From JBCBKL01 sp038521825 (GTDB taxonomy: Bacteria > Pseudomonadota > Alphaproteobacteria > Rhodobacterales > Rhodobacteraceae): a DNA stretch of 37,469 nt. The position numbers were made by a program, and so were the translations under genes. This document shows positions 23,455-31,703 of this stretch, piece by piece; position 1 is the first letter of the stretch; each line of letters opens with the position of its first letter. The notes beneath the pieces are model-generated. The model was not told where the DNA came from. It worked only from the letters and a program-made list of their open reading frames with translations, and did not search any database. Location of the stretch: NCBI GenBank assembly GCA_038521825.1, contig JBCBKL010000029.1, forward strand, positions 1-37,469. Reading direction: 5' to 3'.

Positions 23455-24186
23455 TTAAAGCCCCCGGACCCAATCCAGGGCCGCATCAACGGTCGGAACA
23501 TAAAGACCCGGCGGCGGCGCAGGCCGGCGCAGCATGAGAACATCCAGCTCCAACCGCCGGGCGGCCGCGATCTTGCCATAGCCGGCATCACCGCCTGTGT
23601 TGCGCACCAGCACATGCGTCAGCGCCAATTCCCGGAACTGCTCCGCCTCCCCCTCCATGGAAAAGGGCGGATCGCCAAACAGATAGCGGACGTTGGGCAG
23701 CGATGATCTCTGTTCGTGATGTGTGTTCTGCCGCAGGAACACCAGTGCATGACAAGATGCAAAGGCCAACTCACTACCCCGGCCCGTTGCAGCCAGAACT
23801 CTTGAATCATCATTGAGAACGGCGACTGCGTCCTCAAGTCCATCAAAGAGCTGCCACCGATCCCCGGCAACAGGTTGCCATTCCGGTCGCACCACTTGCA
23901 CGTGGGGAAGGGAAAGCGTCGCGGCTGCCTCACTAATCGGCCTGTCAAAGCAGTGCGACGCGTCCACGACTGCGTCAATGCGGCGCGCAGCGACATGGTC
24001 AGCAAGGCGTGCCGGACTACTCAGATCGGTCACTTCGGGCCGCGTGGTGAAAGGAGCAACACCGCGGGCAGGCTCCGCCCAGGCAGAGATTACAACATGG
24101 CCTTCCGCCGCCAAAGCATTGGCGATCAAAGGACTTTCCCCCGATCCAGCGAGGACAAGAACGCGTTTGGAATAAGCCGACGCCAT
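23455..24186 (-). CDS. cobK: Precorrin-6A / cobalt-precorrin-6A reductase
   Basis: A 243-residue protein of the CobK/CbiJ family: VLVLAGSGESPLIANAL (9-25) replaces the usual nucleotide loop, then TRPEVTDLSSPARLADHV, DAVVDASHCFDRPISEAAA (the conserved 'DA.HP[FY]A' block), VVRPEWQPVAGDRW, and RNTGGDAGYGKIAAARRLELDVLMLRRP, where family members have the 'SKNSGG....K..AA..L.I.V..I.RP' block. It reduces precorrin-6A with NADPH in cobalamin synthesis. No other cob gene lies in this window, so it is detached from any cob cluster. The ATG at 24186 (MASAYSKRVLVLAG) is preferred over starts overlapping the divergent MFS gene. Confidence 0.88.
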   Translation of the reverse strand: MASAYSKRVLVLAGSGESPLIANALAAEGHVVISAWAEPARGVAPFTTRPEVTDLSSPARLADHVAARRIDAVVDASHCFDRPISEAAATLSLPHVQVVRPEWQPVAGDRWQLFDGLEDAVAVLNDDSRVLAATGRGSELAFASCHALVFLRQNTHHEQRSSLPNVRYLFGDPPFSMEGEAEQFRELALTHVLVRNTGGDAGYGKIAAARRLELDVLMLRRPAPPPGLYVPTVDAALDWVRGL

Positions 24187-24262
24187 CAGGCGCGAGACTA
24201 ATGCGGTGAAAGCAGGGCGCAAGGCGCTTGTGACCCGGAAGCCAAGCCGATAACGGAAGGAC

Positions 24263-25495
24263 ATGACTCATGTCGATGACAGTCGCGCCAAACGCAACGT
24301 GGCGGTGCTGGTGGCCGCTCAGGCTTTTCTGGGCAGTCAAATCACCATGATCTTTGTGGTTGGCGGCCTCGCCGGTCAACAGCTTTCGCCAATCGCCTGT
24401 CTAGCGACGTTGCCGATTTCACTGATCGTGTTCGGGTCGATGACAACCGCCCCATGGCTTTCTGGCGTCATGCAACGCTTTGGACGGCGCGCCGGCTTCG
24501 TTGTCGGCGCAACGGGGGGGCTGATCGGGGCGGGAATATCAGCCTACGCCCTGACACTCGGCAACTTCTGGATCTTCCTCTTCGGCAGCTACCTCACCGG
24601 TATCTACATGTCAGCCCAGGGCTTTTATCGCTTCGCCGCTGCCGACACGGCCTCGGATGCCTACCGCCCCAAAGCCATTTCCTACGTCATGGCTGGCGGG
24701 CTCCTGTCAGCGATCATCGGGCCGCAACTGGTCGGCTGGCTGAGCGAACAGACGCCAGACGCCACCGTCATGCGTTTCTTTCCGGTCTACATGGCGGCAA
24801 TGGCGTTCAACATATTAGGAATGCTTCTGTTTTTCCTGCTCGACATCCCCAAGCCTTCATCCACAGCCCAGGCGACATCGGCCGGACGCAGCCGCCGGGA
24901 ATTGCTGGCAAGTCCGCGCATCGCTGTTGCGGTCATCTGTGCGGCGGTCTCTTACGCATTGATGAACCTCGTTATGACCTCAACACCCCTGGCGGTCGTC
25001 GGATGCGGCTTCGGCGTGGTCGATGCGTCGAACGTGGTTACGGCCCACGTGCTCGCCATGTTTGCACCGTCCTTCTTTACGGGTCACCTGATCGCACGGT
25101 TCGGGGCCGAACGGATCATGGGGCTGGGCCTGTTCATTCTCGCCCTGGCCGGGGCGGTCGCGCTGAACGGTGTGGAACTGACGAACTTCTTCGGCGCTCT
25201 CATCCTTCTAGGCCTTGGCTGGAACTTCGGTTTCATCGGTGCCACCACAATGCTTGCAAGCGCCCACACGCCGCAAGAACGCGGCCGGATGCAGGGCCTG
25301 AACGATGCCATTGTCTTTGGTTGCGTGACGTTGGCCTCGCTGGCGTCAGGCGGCTTGATGAACTGTTCAGGCGGCGATCCGGTCGAAGGCTGGGCAGCCG
25401 TCAACATGGCAATGGTGCCGTTCCTCGTGTTGGCGGGTGGGGCACTTATCTGGTTGATTATGAGACCGAAACCCGTGGATGTTCCCGGCGAATAG
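24263..25495 (+). CDS. Major facilitator superfamily transporter
   Basis: A 410-residue polytopic inner-membrane protein with about 12 hydrophobic segments, e.g. IFVVGGLAGQQLSPIACLA (TM1-2), GRRAGFVVGATGGLIGAGIS (preceded by the MQRFGRR loop equivalent to MFS motif A), a central hydrophilic loop KPSSTAQATSAGRSRRE (about 202-218), and a C-terminal half ending in a Pro/Lys tail. Drug or small-metabolite efflux is possible but the substrate cannot be read from sequence. The gene diverges from cobK with 76 bases between starts. The ATG follows a GGAAGGAC site set very close to the start. Confidence 0.85.
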   Translation: MTHVDDSRAKRNVAVLVAAQAFLGSQITMIFVVGGLAGQQLSPIACLATLPISLIVFGSMTTAPWLSGVMQRFGRRAGFVVGATGGLIGAGISAYALTLGNFWIFLFGSYLTGIYMSAQGFYRFAAADTASDAYRPKAISYVMAGGLLSAIIGPQLVGWLSEQTPDATVMRFFPVYMAAMAFNILGMLLFFLLDIPKPSSTAQATSAGRSRRELLASPRIAVAVICAAVSYALMNLVMTSTPLAVVGCGFGVVDASNVVTAHVLAMFAPSFFTGHLIARFGAERIMGLGLFILALAGAVALNGVELTNFFGALILLGLGWNFGFIGATTMLASAHTPQERGRMQGLNDAIVFGCVTLASLASGGLMNCSGGDPVEGWAAVNMAMVPFLVLAGGALIWLIMRPKPVDVPGE

Positions 25496-25576
25496 ACGGC
25501 TACGGCCCTAACCAAGATGGTCCCAAATCGGCGCGAGAGGCGCTTCCGCCAGTCCAGAATATCCGGAGCCGTGGGC

Positions 25577-26329
25577 TTAACCCATCCCCGTCAGGCGCGC
25601 CCAGATCAGCCGCCCCGGTGTCAGCGCTTCTGGCAATTTCCCCTTGGCGACCAGAACCGGATTTTTGAGCGCATGTCCTAGAACACGCCGCGCACCTATA
25701 GCGGGCCATAACGCCGGGTTTGCGCCAACCCTGCCCTGCCCCATCCGGTCAAGTGCACCTTGCGCAAGCGCGCGGATGCCCGCGGCCGTGCCATCAAGCA
25801 AAGGGATGCGCCCCGCCTGCTCAAGCGCGGGGATTGCCCGCAGGAAGGCAGCAACGCCCGCGCCATATGCGATGCCGCGCACCCTCGGCTCATCGTTATG
25901 ACCAAGGATGCGTGCAGCCGTCCACATCAGATGTCCGGCTGTCTGGTCGATATAGGCATCGAAGTGAGCCTGATCCTCGAATGGATCGCGGTAGATGTCC
26001 CAGCGGCGAATGGCGACGCTCTCATCCAGCCGCCGCGCATCCTGCGGGGTAAGCAAATGAGCCAGGGGCGATGTCACCTCATGGCGGCGGACTGCACCCC
26101 CCCCGCTCGCTATTTCTTCAAGCGCATCGCGCCACCACTGCAGCCGCATCTCGGCGATCATCGCCTCTTGGGTGACCCAGGGCGCACGCGCGACCTCGAT
26201 ATTGAACGCATAGAGTGGGAAAAGAGCCTTCCGAGCGGTAAGCGGCGCCGCCATGGCTGTGCGGAATCTGTCAGGATCACCCTTTTCGACAGTTCGAGCG
26301 CAAGCGATCGTATTGGGATCAAGGCTCAC
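25577..26329 (-). CDS. Squalene/phytoene synthase-fold protein, NDUFAF6-like
   Basis: A 250-residue protein with the isoprenyl-synthase helical fold (YAFNIEVARAPW; MRLQWWRDALEEI; HLMWTAARILG). The two Asp-rich motifs that bind prenyl diphosphate-Mg are missing: the first reads YAFNIEVARAPWVTQ and the second YGAGVAAFLRAIPAL. That makes prenyl transfer unlikely and matches NDUFAF6 (C8orf38), the mitochondrial complex I assembly factor, whose relatives are common in alphaproteobacteria. I infer an assembly or chaperone role for the membrane arm of NADH dehydrogenase. Overlaps the end of the methyltransferase by 4 bases. Confidence 0.75.
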   Translation of the reverse strand: MSLDPNTIACARTVEKGDPDRFRTAMAAPLTARKALFPLYAFNIEVARAPWVTQEAMIAEMRLQWWRDALEEIASGGGAVRRHEVTSPLAHLLTPQDARRLDESVAIRRWDIYRDPFEDQAHFDAYIDQTAGHLMWTAARILGHNDEPRVRGIAYGAGVAAFLRAIPALEQAGRIPLLDGTAAGIRALAQGALDRMGQGRVGANPALWPAIGARRVLGHALKNPVLVAKGKLPEALTPGRLIWARLTGMG

Positions 26330-27036
26330 AGGCGGACCAGAACACCCAGATACGCGATATCATCTGTTGCCGCCCGCCACGCGTCGATTTCCGCCTCCGC
26401 AGCCTGGCAGACCTCTTCGACGGCGGCCGAGACGCCGTTGGTTCTTAGCGATGCAATGCGTTCTTCAATCGGGCCGTAGTAAGCTTCCCAGGCCTCGCCC
26501 CTTATCAGACGGGTCGCAATGGTCTGGTATCCAGCGTCCTTGACCAGGTTGCGAATGGTTTTTGCATCTGTGATGGACGGGTAGTCATCCCAGAATGTCT
26601 TGGCTGCGGGCCCAGCCCATTCCGGCAGATAGGGTTCGGAAAAAGCGATGTAGCCGCCCTTGTTCAGAACCGGCGCCCAGATCCGCAACGCCTCTTGAAT
26701 ACCCAGAAAGTATACAGCACCCGCGCACCAGATCATGTCATAAGGACCGGACACCTGCGCCATGTCGCCCTGCCAGACCCGAACCCGGTCGCCAAATTCT
26801 GCGGTTCGGGCAGCGGCGGCCTCGACGAAATGCGATTGCTTGTCGACCGCATCGATCCGCGCATCCGGCAAGACACGGGCAAGGGTCTCAGTATCGGCAC
26901 CCGGACCGCAGGCCGCGTCAAGAACTGTTTTGGGCAGCGTGTCGATCCGCGAAAGCGCCCACATTACGTCATCCGGCAGACCCGGCCCCTCCCGCGGAAG
27001 ATCGCGATGCAGGGTAAAAAAGGCCGTTCGGTTCAT
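26326..27036 (-). CDS. Class I SAM-dependent methyltransferase
   Basis: A 236-residue enzyme of the Rossmann-type methyltransferase fold. Motif I is VLDAACGPGADTETLA (about 38-53), motif post-I has IDAVDKQSHFVEAA, and the loop MAQVSGPYDMIWCAGAVYFLG is the usual motif II region. The substrate is not apparent. The ATG at 27036 overlaps the cimA stop by 4 bases (ATGA); an upstream in-frame start inside cimA is rejected. It belongs to the cysS-cimA-methyltransferase-NDUFAF6-like operon. The homologues I know of are annotated only as methyltransferases, so no finer name is justified. Confidence 0.82.
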   Translation of the reverse strand: MNRTAFFTLHRDLPREGPGLPDDVMWALSRIDTLPKTVLDAACGPGADTETLARVLPDARIDAVDKQSHFVEAAAARTAEFGDRVRVWQGDMAQVSGPYDMIWCAGAVYFLGIQEALRIWAPVLNKGGYIAFSEPYLPEWAGPAAKTFWDDYPSITDAKTIRNLVKDAGYQTIATRLIRGEAWEAYYGPIEERIASLRTNGVSAAVEEVCQAAEAEIDAWRAATDDIAYLGVLVRL

Positions 27037-28667
27037 TCTGCCACTCTTGCCGTCGCCGCGCCGTCGCGCACCAGTTTCCACCGGATCGCATCAAGCAGCG
27101 CCTCAAAGCTGGCGTCAACGATGTTTGCGCTGACCCCGACGGTGGACCATCGGCGGCCCTGCCCGTCTTCGCTGTCGATGATGACGCGCGTCACGGCCTC
27201 TGTGCCACCTTGTGTGATCCGTACTTTGAAGTCGGTCAGGCGGATGTCGGCAACGTGGGATTGATAGCGGCCCAGATCCTTCGCCAGCGCCTTGGCTAGC
27301 GCATTAACCGGGCCACGGTCGTTGCCGGTCTCGTCCATACTCTCGCTTACGCTCAGCATCTTTTGTCCGTCGACCTTGACCACGACAACCGCCTCGGACA
27401 GTGACACCATCTCGTTGCGCTTGTTCTTGCGCCGCTCGACCGTCACCCGGTAGCGTTTGACCTCGAAGAATTCGGGCAGCAGCCTCAGCTCGTCCCGCGC
27501 CAGCAGCTCGAAAGACGCCTGAGCGGTGTCATAGCTATAACCCTCGGCCTCGCGCACCTTGACCCGTTCGAGGATGCGCGGCAGCGCCGGATCGTCTTTG
27601 GCGACATCAAGACCAGCCTCGGCCATCCGCCGACGCAGGTTTGACTGGCCCGCCTGGTTCGACATCGGGATGATCCGGCTGTTGCCGACGGCGCCCGGTT
27701 CAATGTGTTCATAGGTACTGGGGTCTTTTAGGATCGCGCTCGCATGCAGCCCGGCCTTGTGGGCGAATGCAGATGAACCAACGAACGGCGCCTGTTTGGT
27801 CGGCACCCGGTTCAGGATATCATCGAGCATCCGGGATGTCCGGGTCAGGTTTTCGAGCGCCTCGTCACTCACACCGATCTCAAACCGCGAGGCATAGGGT
27901 TCTTTGAGCTTCAGGATCGGGATCAGCGACGTCAGGTTCGCATTCCCGCAGCGTTCGCCCAGCCCGTTTAGTGTGCCCTGGATCTGCCGGGCACCCGCAT
28001 CGACGCCAGCAAGTGAGTTGGCCACAGCGTTTCCCGTATCGTTGTGGGTGTGAATGCCAAGATGATCGCCGGGGATGCCGGATGCGATGACCGCCTGGGT
28101 GATCTTGTAAACCTCATGCGGCAGCGCCCCACCATTCGTATCGCAGAGTGCAATCCACCGCGCCCCTGCATCATAGGCGGCATGGATCGTCTCCAGCGCA
28201 TAGCCCGGGTTGGATTTGTAACCGTCGAAGAAGTGTTCCGCGTCGAAAATGGCGGTCGTGCCCCTGCGGCGCAGATATTCGATCGATTTGGCGATGTTCG
28301 AGGTGTTCTCCGCCAGATCAATCCCCAGCGCCGTGGTCACGTGAAAATCGTGGGTCTTGCCGACCAGGCAGATCGCCTGCGTGCCTGCATTGAGAACGGC
28401 GGCAAGCACGTCGTCATTTTCGGCGCTCATCCCGGCCCGCTTTGTCATGCCGAAGGCGGTCATCGTGGCCCGCGTCTTGGGTGCGGCATCGAAAAAGGCG
28501 CTGTCGGTCGGGTTCGCCCCGGGCCAGCCGCCTTCGATGTAGTCGACGCCAAGCGCATCGAGAGCCTTTGCGATCTGCGCCTTCTCCGCAGTCGAGAACT
28601 GAACGCCCTGGGTCTGCTGCCCGTCACGGAGAGTGGTGTCGAACAGGGAGAGACATTCGCGGGTCAT
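27033..28667 (-). CDS. cimA: (R)-citramalate synthase
   Basis: A 544-residue LeuA-like aldol enzyme. The N-terminal TIM barrel carries LSLFDTTLRDGQQTQGVQFS (7-26), then EGGWPGANP, HFFDGYKSNP, ALCDTNGGALPHEV, and HTHNDTGNAVANSLAGVDAGARQIQGTLNGLGERCGNANL, which hold the metal and substrate ligands. The C-terminal regulatory LeuA dimer domain (SLSEAVVVVKVDGQKML ... DGQGRRWSTVGVSANIVDASFEALLDAI) is present. The QQTQGVQFS motif in place of the LeuA form fits citramalate synthase, which condenses pyruvate and acetyl-CoA as the threonine-independent route to isoleucine. It overlaps the cysS stop by 4 bases. Confidence 0.92.
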   Translation of the reverse strand: MTRECLSLFDTTLRDGQQTQGVQFSTAEKAQIAKALDALGVDYIEGGWPGANPTDSAFFDAAPKTRATMTAFGMTKRAGMSAENDDVLAAVLNAGTQAICLVGKTHDFHVTTALGIDLAENTSNIAKSIEYLRRRGTTAIFDAEHFFDGYKSNPGYALETIHAAYDAGARWIALCDTNGGALPHEVYKITQAVIASGIPGDHLGIHTHNDTGNAVANSLAGVDAGARQIQGTLNGLGERCGNANLTSLIPILKLKEPYASRFEIGVSDEALENLTRTSRMLDDILNRVPTKQAPFVGSSAFAHKAGLHASAILKDPSTYEHIEPGAVGNSRIIPMSNQAGQSNLRRRMAEAGLDVAKDDPALPRILERVKVREAEGYSYDTAQASFELLARDELRLLPEFFEVKRYRVTVERRKNKRNEMVSLSEAVVVVKVDGQKMLSVSESMDETGNDRGPVNALAKALAKDLGRYQSHVADIRLTDFKVRITQGGTEAVTRVIIDSEDGQGRRWSTVGVSANIVDASFEALLDAIRWKLVRDGAATARVAE

Positions 28668-30088
28668 GACGCGGCCTCTCGGTCCCTGTTTATCTTCGAT
28701 AGCTTGTCCGGATCAAAGGACTGGGTCGGGATCAATTCCACTGTTTCTTTTGTCATACGAACTTCTAGACCTGCCTGTTGTGCAAGCGTCTTAAGTCGGT
28801 CCACTTCGGCAAAGTCCTTTGTTTGCATCGCCGCTTTGCGTGCCTCAAGGATCCACCGAGACACATCGACGATCCTCGAATGGTCCGCACCGCTCGCACT
28901 GCTTTCTGCCGCCCACCCATCCAGTTGGTCCGTCAGCAAGCCCAATAGCTGCGCCGAAGCCTTGAGCGTGGAAACATCTCCGGCCAGCGACAGCTGGTGT
29001 AGTTCCTGAATGGCGGCATGAGTGTTCAGATCATCCGCGAGCGCTGCACCGACGCCCGGGTGCACCGCGCCGAGGGGAACGTCGCTCACTTGTTGCCGCC
29101 ATTTCGCAAGAACTTTCTCGGCCTCCTCTCGCTTCTTCTCCGTCCAGTCCATCGGCTTACGATAATGCGTCGACAGCATCACAAAACGAATGACCTCACC
29201 CGGCACGCCCTGATCCAGCAAGTCCCGCACCGTAAAGAAATTGCCCAGCGACTTGGACATCTTCTTGCCCTCGACCTGCAGCATCTCGTTGTGCATCCAG
29301 ATCCGGGCAAAGCCGTGGCCAGCGCATTTCGATTGGGCAATCTCGTTTTCATGATGGGGAAACATCAGGTCGTTGCCACCACCGTGGATGTCAAAGCTCA
29401 CGCCCAAAAGGGCGTGCGCCATGGCTGAGCACTCGATGTGCCAGCCAGGGCGGCCCCTTCCCCACGGGCTCGGCCATCCCGGCAGATCGTCGTCCGATGG
29501 CTTCCACAGGACGAAATCCATCGGGTCCTCTTTGAATGGCGCCACCTCGACCCGCGCGCCAGCGATCATGTCATCCACAGACCGGCCGGACAGCTTGCCA
29601 TAACCCTCGTATTTCCGGACACGGAACAGGACATGGCCGTCCTTTTCATATGCGAAGCCATCCGCGATTAGCGTTTCAATCATCGCGATCATCTGGGCGA
29701 TGTATTCAGTTGCCCGCGGTTCGTACGAAGGACGCAAGGCCCCGAGCGCATCCATATCCTCATGATACCAGCGGATCGTTTCATCCGCCCGGTCGTGGAT
29801 CAGCTCTTCCAACGTGCCCGGCGCACCTGCCGCTTTGCGCTTTTGCGCCGTTTCGTTGATGCGATCGTCGACATCGGTGAAATTACGGACATAGGTCACA
29901 TGCTCTTCGCCATATTCGTGGCGTAGCAGCCGGTAGAGCACGTCAAAGACCAGGACGGGCCTGGCGTTCCCCAGATGAGCGCGGTCATAGACAGTGGGGC
30001 CACAGACATACATCCGCACATTTTTTGGGTCGAGCGGTGTCAGCAGCTCTTTCTGCCGTGTGGCCGTATTGTAAAGGCGTATATCCAT
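28664..30088 (-). CDS. cysS: Cysteinyl-tRNA synthetase
   Basis: A 474-residue class I synthetase. The zinc and HIGH region is MYVCGPTVYDRAHLGNARPV (27-46; Cys30 and HLGN). The other zinc ligands are in WHIECSAMAHALLG and the HHENEIAQSKC segment. KMSKS is exact in GKKMSKSLGNFFTVRDLL. The C-terminal DALR domain is complete. It charges tRNA-Cys. Start ATG at 30088 opens MDIRLYNTATRQKELLTPLD, typical of the family. It leads the leftward operon cysS-cimA-methyltransferase-NDUFAF6-like. The 224-bp region upstream carries a GC-rich repeat but no gene. Confidence 0.97.
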   Translation of the reverse strand: MDIRLYNTATRQKELLTPLDPKNVRMYVCGPTVYDRAHLGNARPVLVFDVLYRLLRHEYGEEHVTYVRNFTDVDDRINETAQKRKAAGAPGTLEELIHDRADETIRWYHEDMDALGALRPSYEPRATEYIAQMIAMIETLIADGFAYEKDGHVLFRVRKYEGYGKLSGRSVDDMIAGARVEVAPFKEDPMDFVLWKPSDDDLPGWPSPWGRGRPGWHIECSAMAHALLGVSFDIHGGGNDLMFPHHENEIAQSKCAGHGFARIWMHNEMLQVEGKKMSKSLGNFFTVRDLLDQGVPGEVIRFVMLSTHYRKPMDWTEKKREEAEKVLAKWRQQVSDVPLGAVHPGVGAALADDLNTHAAIQELHQLSLAGDVSTLKASAQLLGLLTDQLDGWAAESSASGADHSRIVDVSRWILEARKAAMQTKDFAEVDRLKTLAQQAGLEVRMTKETVELIPTQSFDPDKLSKINRDREAAS

Positions 30089-30242
30089 GGCGTCCTCACG
30101 CGGGGTTGGCGCGGGCCTAGCAAGTCTTGTTGTCGAGGAAAAGAGAAACCAGCCCGCTGAGATGTCAGCAGGCGATGCAGCAAATGATGATGCAGATCCG
30201 GTTCATGGAGCGTTGTTAAAACGCGTTGCCTACCGCAGTCAA

Positions 30243-30298
30243 GCGTGGCGCAGGGGGCGCTGCCCCCGCGTCTGCGGCGCTCCCCCGGAGTATTCTTG
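30243..30298. repeat. GC-rich intergenic hairpin element ending in CCCCCGGAGTATT
   Basis: GGGGGC (30253-30258) and GCCCCC (30262-30267) form a hairpin with a 3-base loop, followed by GCGTCTGCGGCGC and the tail CTCCCCCGGAGTATTC. I recall very similar strings near gene ends in other Rhodobacteraceae genomes, so I interpret this as a dispersed family-specific intergenic repeat. The surrounding 30089-30312 gap contains no gene. Confidence 0.55.
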
Positions 30299-30312
30299 GA
30301 ACAATGAAGGTG

Positions 30313-30696
30313 TCAGGAATAGCTTACGACTTCCCATTTGATGTCATCCCCGTCGTGGAAATAGAACCGCCGACCGGGTTCGTAATCGGCGTGGTTGATC
30401 GGCGTGAAACCGGCCTCGGTCACGCGACGCTCGGTGGCATCGATATCATCGACAACCACGCCAACGTGGTTGAGGCCGCCATTCTGGATGTAACTCGAAT
30501 GGGCGGGTTCCGTCGTTTTGGGCGGCGTGTAGATCGCGAGGTACTGATCATCGTTGCCAATATGGATCGAATGGCCGCCGCTTATGGCATCGCCTTGCCA
30601 GCGAATATGCCAGCCAAAAACATCGCTCAGCATCCGGGCCGTTGCTTGGTTGTCTGACACGGTGATGTTGACGTGCTCAAGTATGCCGTTTGCCAT
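30313..30696 (-). CDS. VOC (glyoxalase/bleomycin-resistance) family protein, SoxR-controlled
   Basis: A 127-residue protein with the paired beta-alpha-beta-beta-beta modules of the vicinal-oxygen-chelate fold: ILEHVNITVSDNQATARMLSDVFGW at the start and GLNHVGVVVDDIDATERRVTEAGF in the middle. Metal ligands are likely His7, the Glu equivalent in the first module, His75 region and the final Glu of DGDDIKWEVVSY. Members include lactoylglutathione lyase and antibiotic-binding proteins; the substrate is unknown. The ribosome site AGGAGAG is strong. It diverges from soxR, and a SoxR box sits within a promoter whose 19-bp spacer is the hallmark of SoxR/MerR control. Confidence 0.85.
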   Translation of the reverse strand: MANGILEHVNITVSDNQATARMLSDVFGWHIRWQGDAISGGHSIHIGNDDQYLAIYTPPKTTEPAHSSYIQNGGLNHVGVVVDDIDATERRVTEAGFTPINHADYEPGRRFYFHDGDDIKWEVVSYS

Positions 30697-30726
30697 CTCA
30701 CTCTCCTTTGATCTAGAACGGTTTTC

Positions 30727-30757
30727 AGTGTAATTACTTAAGTTAAGTTTAGGTCAA
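30727..30757 (-). promoter_or_regulatory. SoxR-type promoter with 19-bp spacer, driving the VOC gene
   Basis: On the minus strand TTGACC (30757-30752), 19 bases, then TACACT (30732-30727). The 19-bp spacer is 2 bp longer than normal, as at soxS, and is known to require SoxR-induced DNA distortion for activity. Embedded in it at 30736-30753 is a SoxR box (minus strand CCTAAACTTAACTTAAGT) matching the E. coli soxS operator at 14 of 18 positions. Confidence 0.8.
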
Positions 30758-30770
30758 GCGGAAAGAGTGA

Positions 30771-31241
30771 ATGAAAACCAACACCTTGCGGCGGCGCGGC
30801 CTCACGATTGGCGATCTGGCGGCCCGAACGGGCCTAAGTGTTTCGGCAATCCGCCATTACGAGGCCCAAGGCCTTGTTCGCCCGTGGCGGACAGAGGGCG
30901 GACAGCGCCGCTTTGACCGCAGTGACATCCGCATCCTCTCTTTCGTCATGATCAGTCAGGAGTTGGGCTTTTCGCTTGCCGAGATCGGCGAGCACCTGCG
31001 TCGCCTGCCTGCAGGCCGGGCACCGACCCAGGCCGATTGGGCCCGAATCTCCACCCGGTTTCGAGCGGATCTGGACGCCCGGATCGCAGCGCTGAGCCTT
31101 TTGCGCGAAAAGCTGGACGGCTGTATCGGTTGTGGCTGCCTGTCGCTCAAAACCTGCGCACTCTGGAACCCGCGGGATCGCGCCAAGCGCTACGGCACCG
31201 GTCCCAGATATTTGCGCGGCGATCCGTCGGATGTAGAATGA
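30771..31241 (+). CDS. soxR: Redox-sensing transcriptional activator SoxR
   Basis: A 156-residue MerR-family regulator. The N-terminus has LTIGDLAARTGLSVSAIRHYEAQGLVRPWRTEGGQRRFDRSDIR, followed by the dimerisation helix and the diagnostic iron-sulfur motif CIGCGCLSLKTC (Cys-x2-Cys-x-Cys-x5-Cys) near residues 119-130. The 2Fe-2S cluster is oxidised by redox-cycling compounds, which switches the protein to the activating state. In alphaproteobacteria SoxR usually regulates a few nearby genes without soxS; here the divergent VOC gene fits that pattern. The ATG at 30771 follows GGAAAGAGTGA. Confidence 0.95.
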   Translation: MKTNTLRRRGLTIGDLAARTGLSVSAIRHYEAQGLVRPWRTEGGQRRFDRSDIRILSFVMISQELGFSLAEIGEHLRRLPAGRAPTQADWARISTRFRADLDARIAALSLLREKLDGCIGCGCLSLKTCALWNPRDRAKRYGTGPRYLRGDPSDVE

Positions 31242-31265
31242 GAAAGCAAGCCGATGGTGGAGCCC

Positions 31266-31613
31266 ATGACCCGCGATGACATCAACGATATCTGCAAAAC
31301 CCTGCCCGGTGCCGAATGGTCCGACCCCTGGGGCGGTGGCCATGACGCTTGGAAGATCGGAGGTAAGATGTTTGCCTGCATCGGCATGGCCAACGACGGC
31401 GTATCGGTTAAGACCCCCGATATCGAGACAGCCACGATGCTGATAGAAGCGGGAGCGGCAGAAAAAGCACCCTACTTTCATCGCTCATGGGTGCGGGTCA
31501 AATGGGACAACGCGGACCCGGATGCGATGCGCCACAGGCTGATCACGTCGTATGACATCGTCCGCGCCAGCCTGACCAAAAAGGCACAAGCCGCGCTGCC
31601 CGAACGGGACTGA
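31266..31613 (+). CDS. MmcQ/YjbR family protein
   Basis: A 115-residue protein of the MmcQ/YjbR fold (CyaY-like, predicted DNA-binding). The landmarks are TRDDINDICKTLPGAEWSDPWGGGHDAWKIGGKMFACIG near the start, DGVSVKTPDIETA and KAPYFHRSWVRVKW followed by a helix ending DIVRASL. Molecular role is unknown. It follows soxR by about 24 bases in the same direction, so it may be co-transcribed. The ATG at 31266 is preceded by GGTGGAGCCC; an ATG at 31254 is an alternative start giving four more residues. Confidence 0.85.
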   Translation: MTRDDINDICKTLPGAEWSDPWGGGHDAWKIGGKMFACIGMANDGVSVKTPDIETATMLIEAGAAEKAPYFHRSWVRVKWDNADPDAMRHRLITSYDIVRASLTKKAQAALPERD

Positions 31614-31703
31614 CCCGTTCGGCGGAGCATGGAAAGTTCTGGCCTTTCGATCCCAAGCGGCGGATAACTCGCAAAAACCAGACGGATCAGGCACCCCGAT
31701 ACA

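Noticed and set aside
24454..25668. 404-residue plus-strand frame overlapping the MFS gene
   Set aside because: Arg/His/Pro-rich composition of a shifted frame in high-GC DNA; the MFS frame has membrane helices and a proper start.
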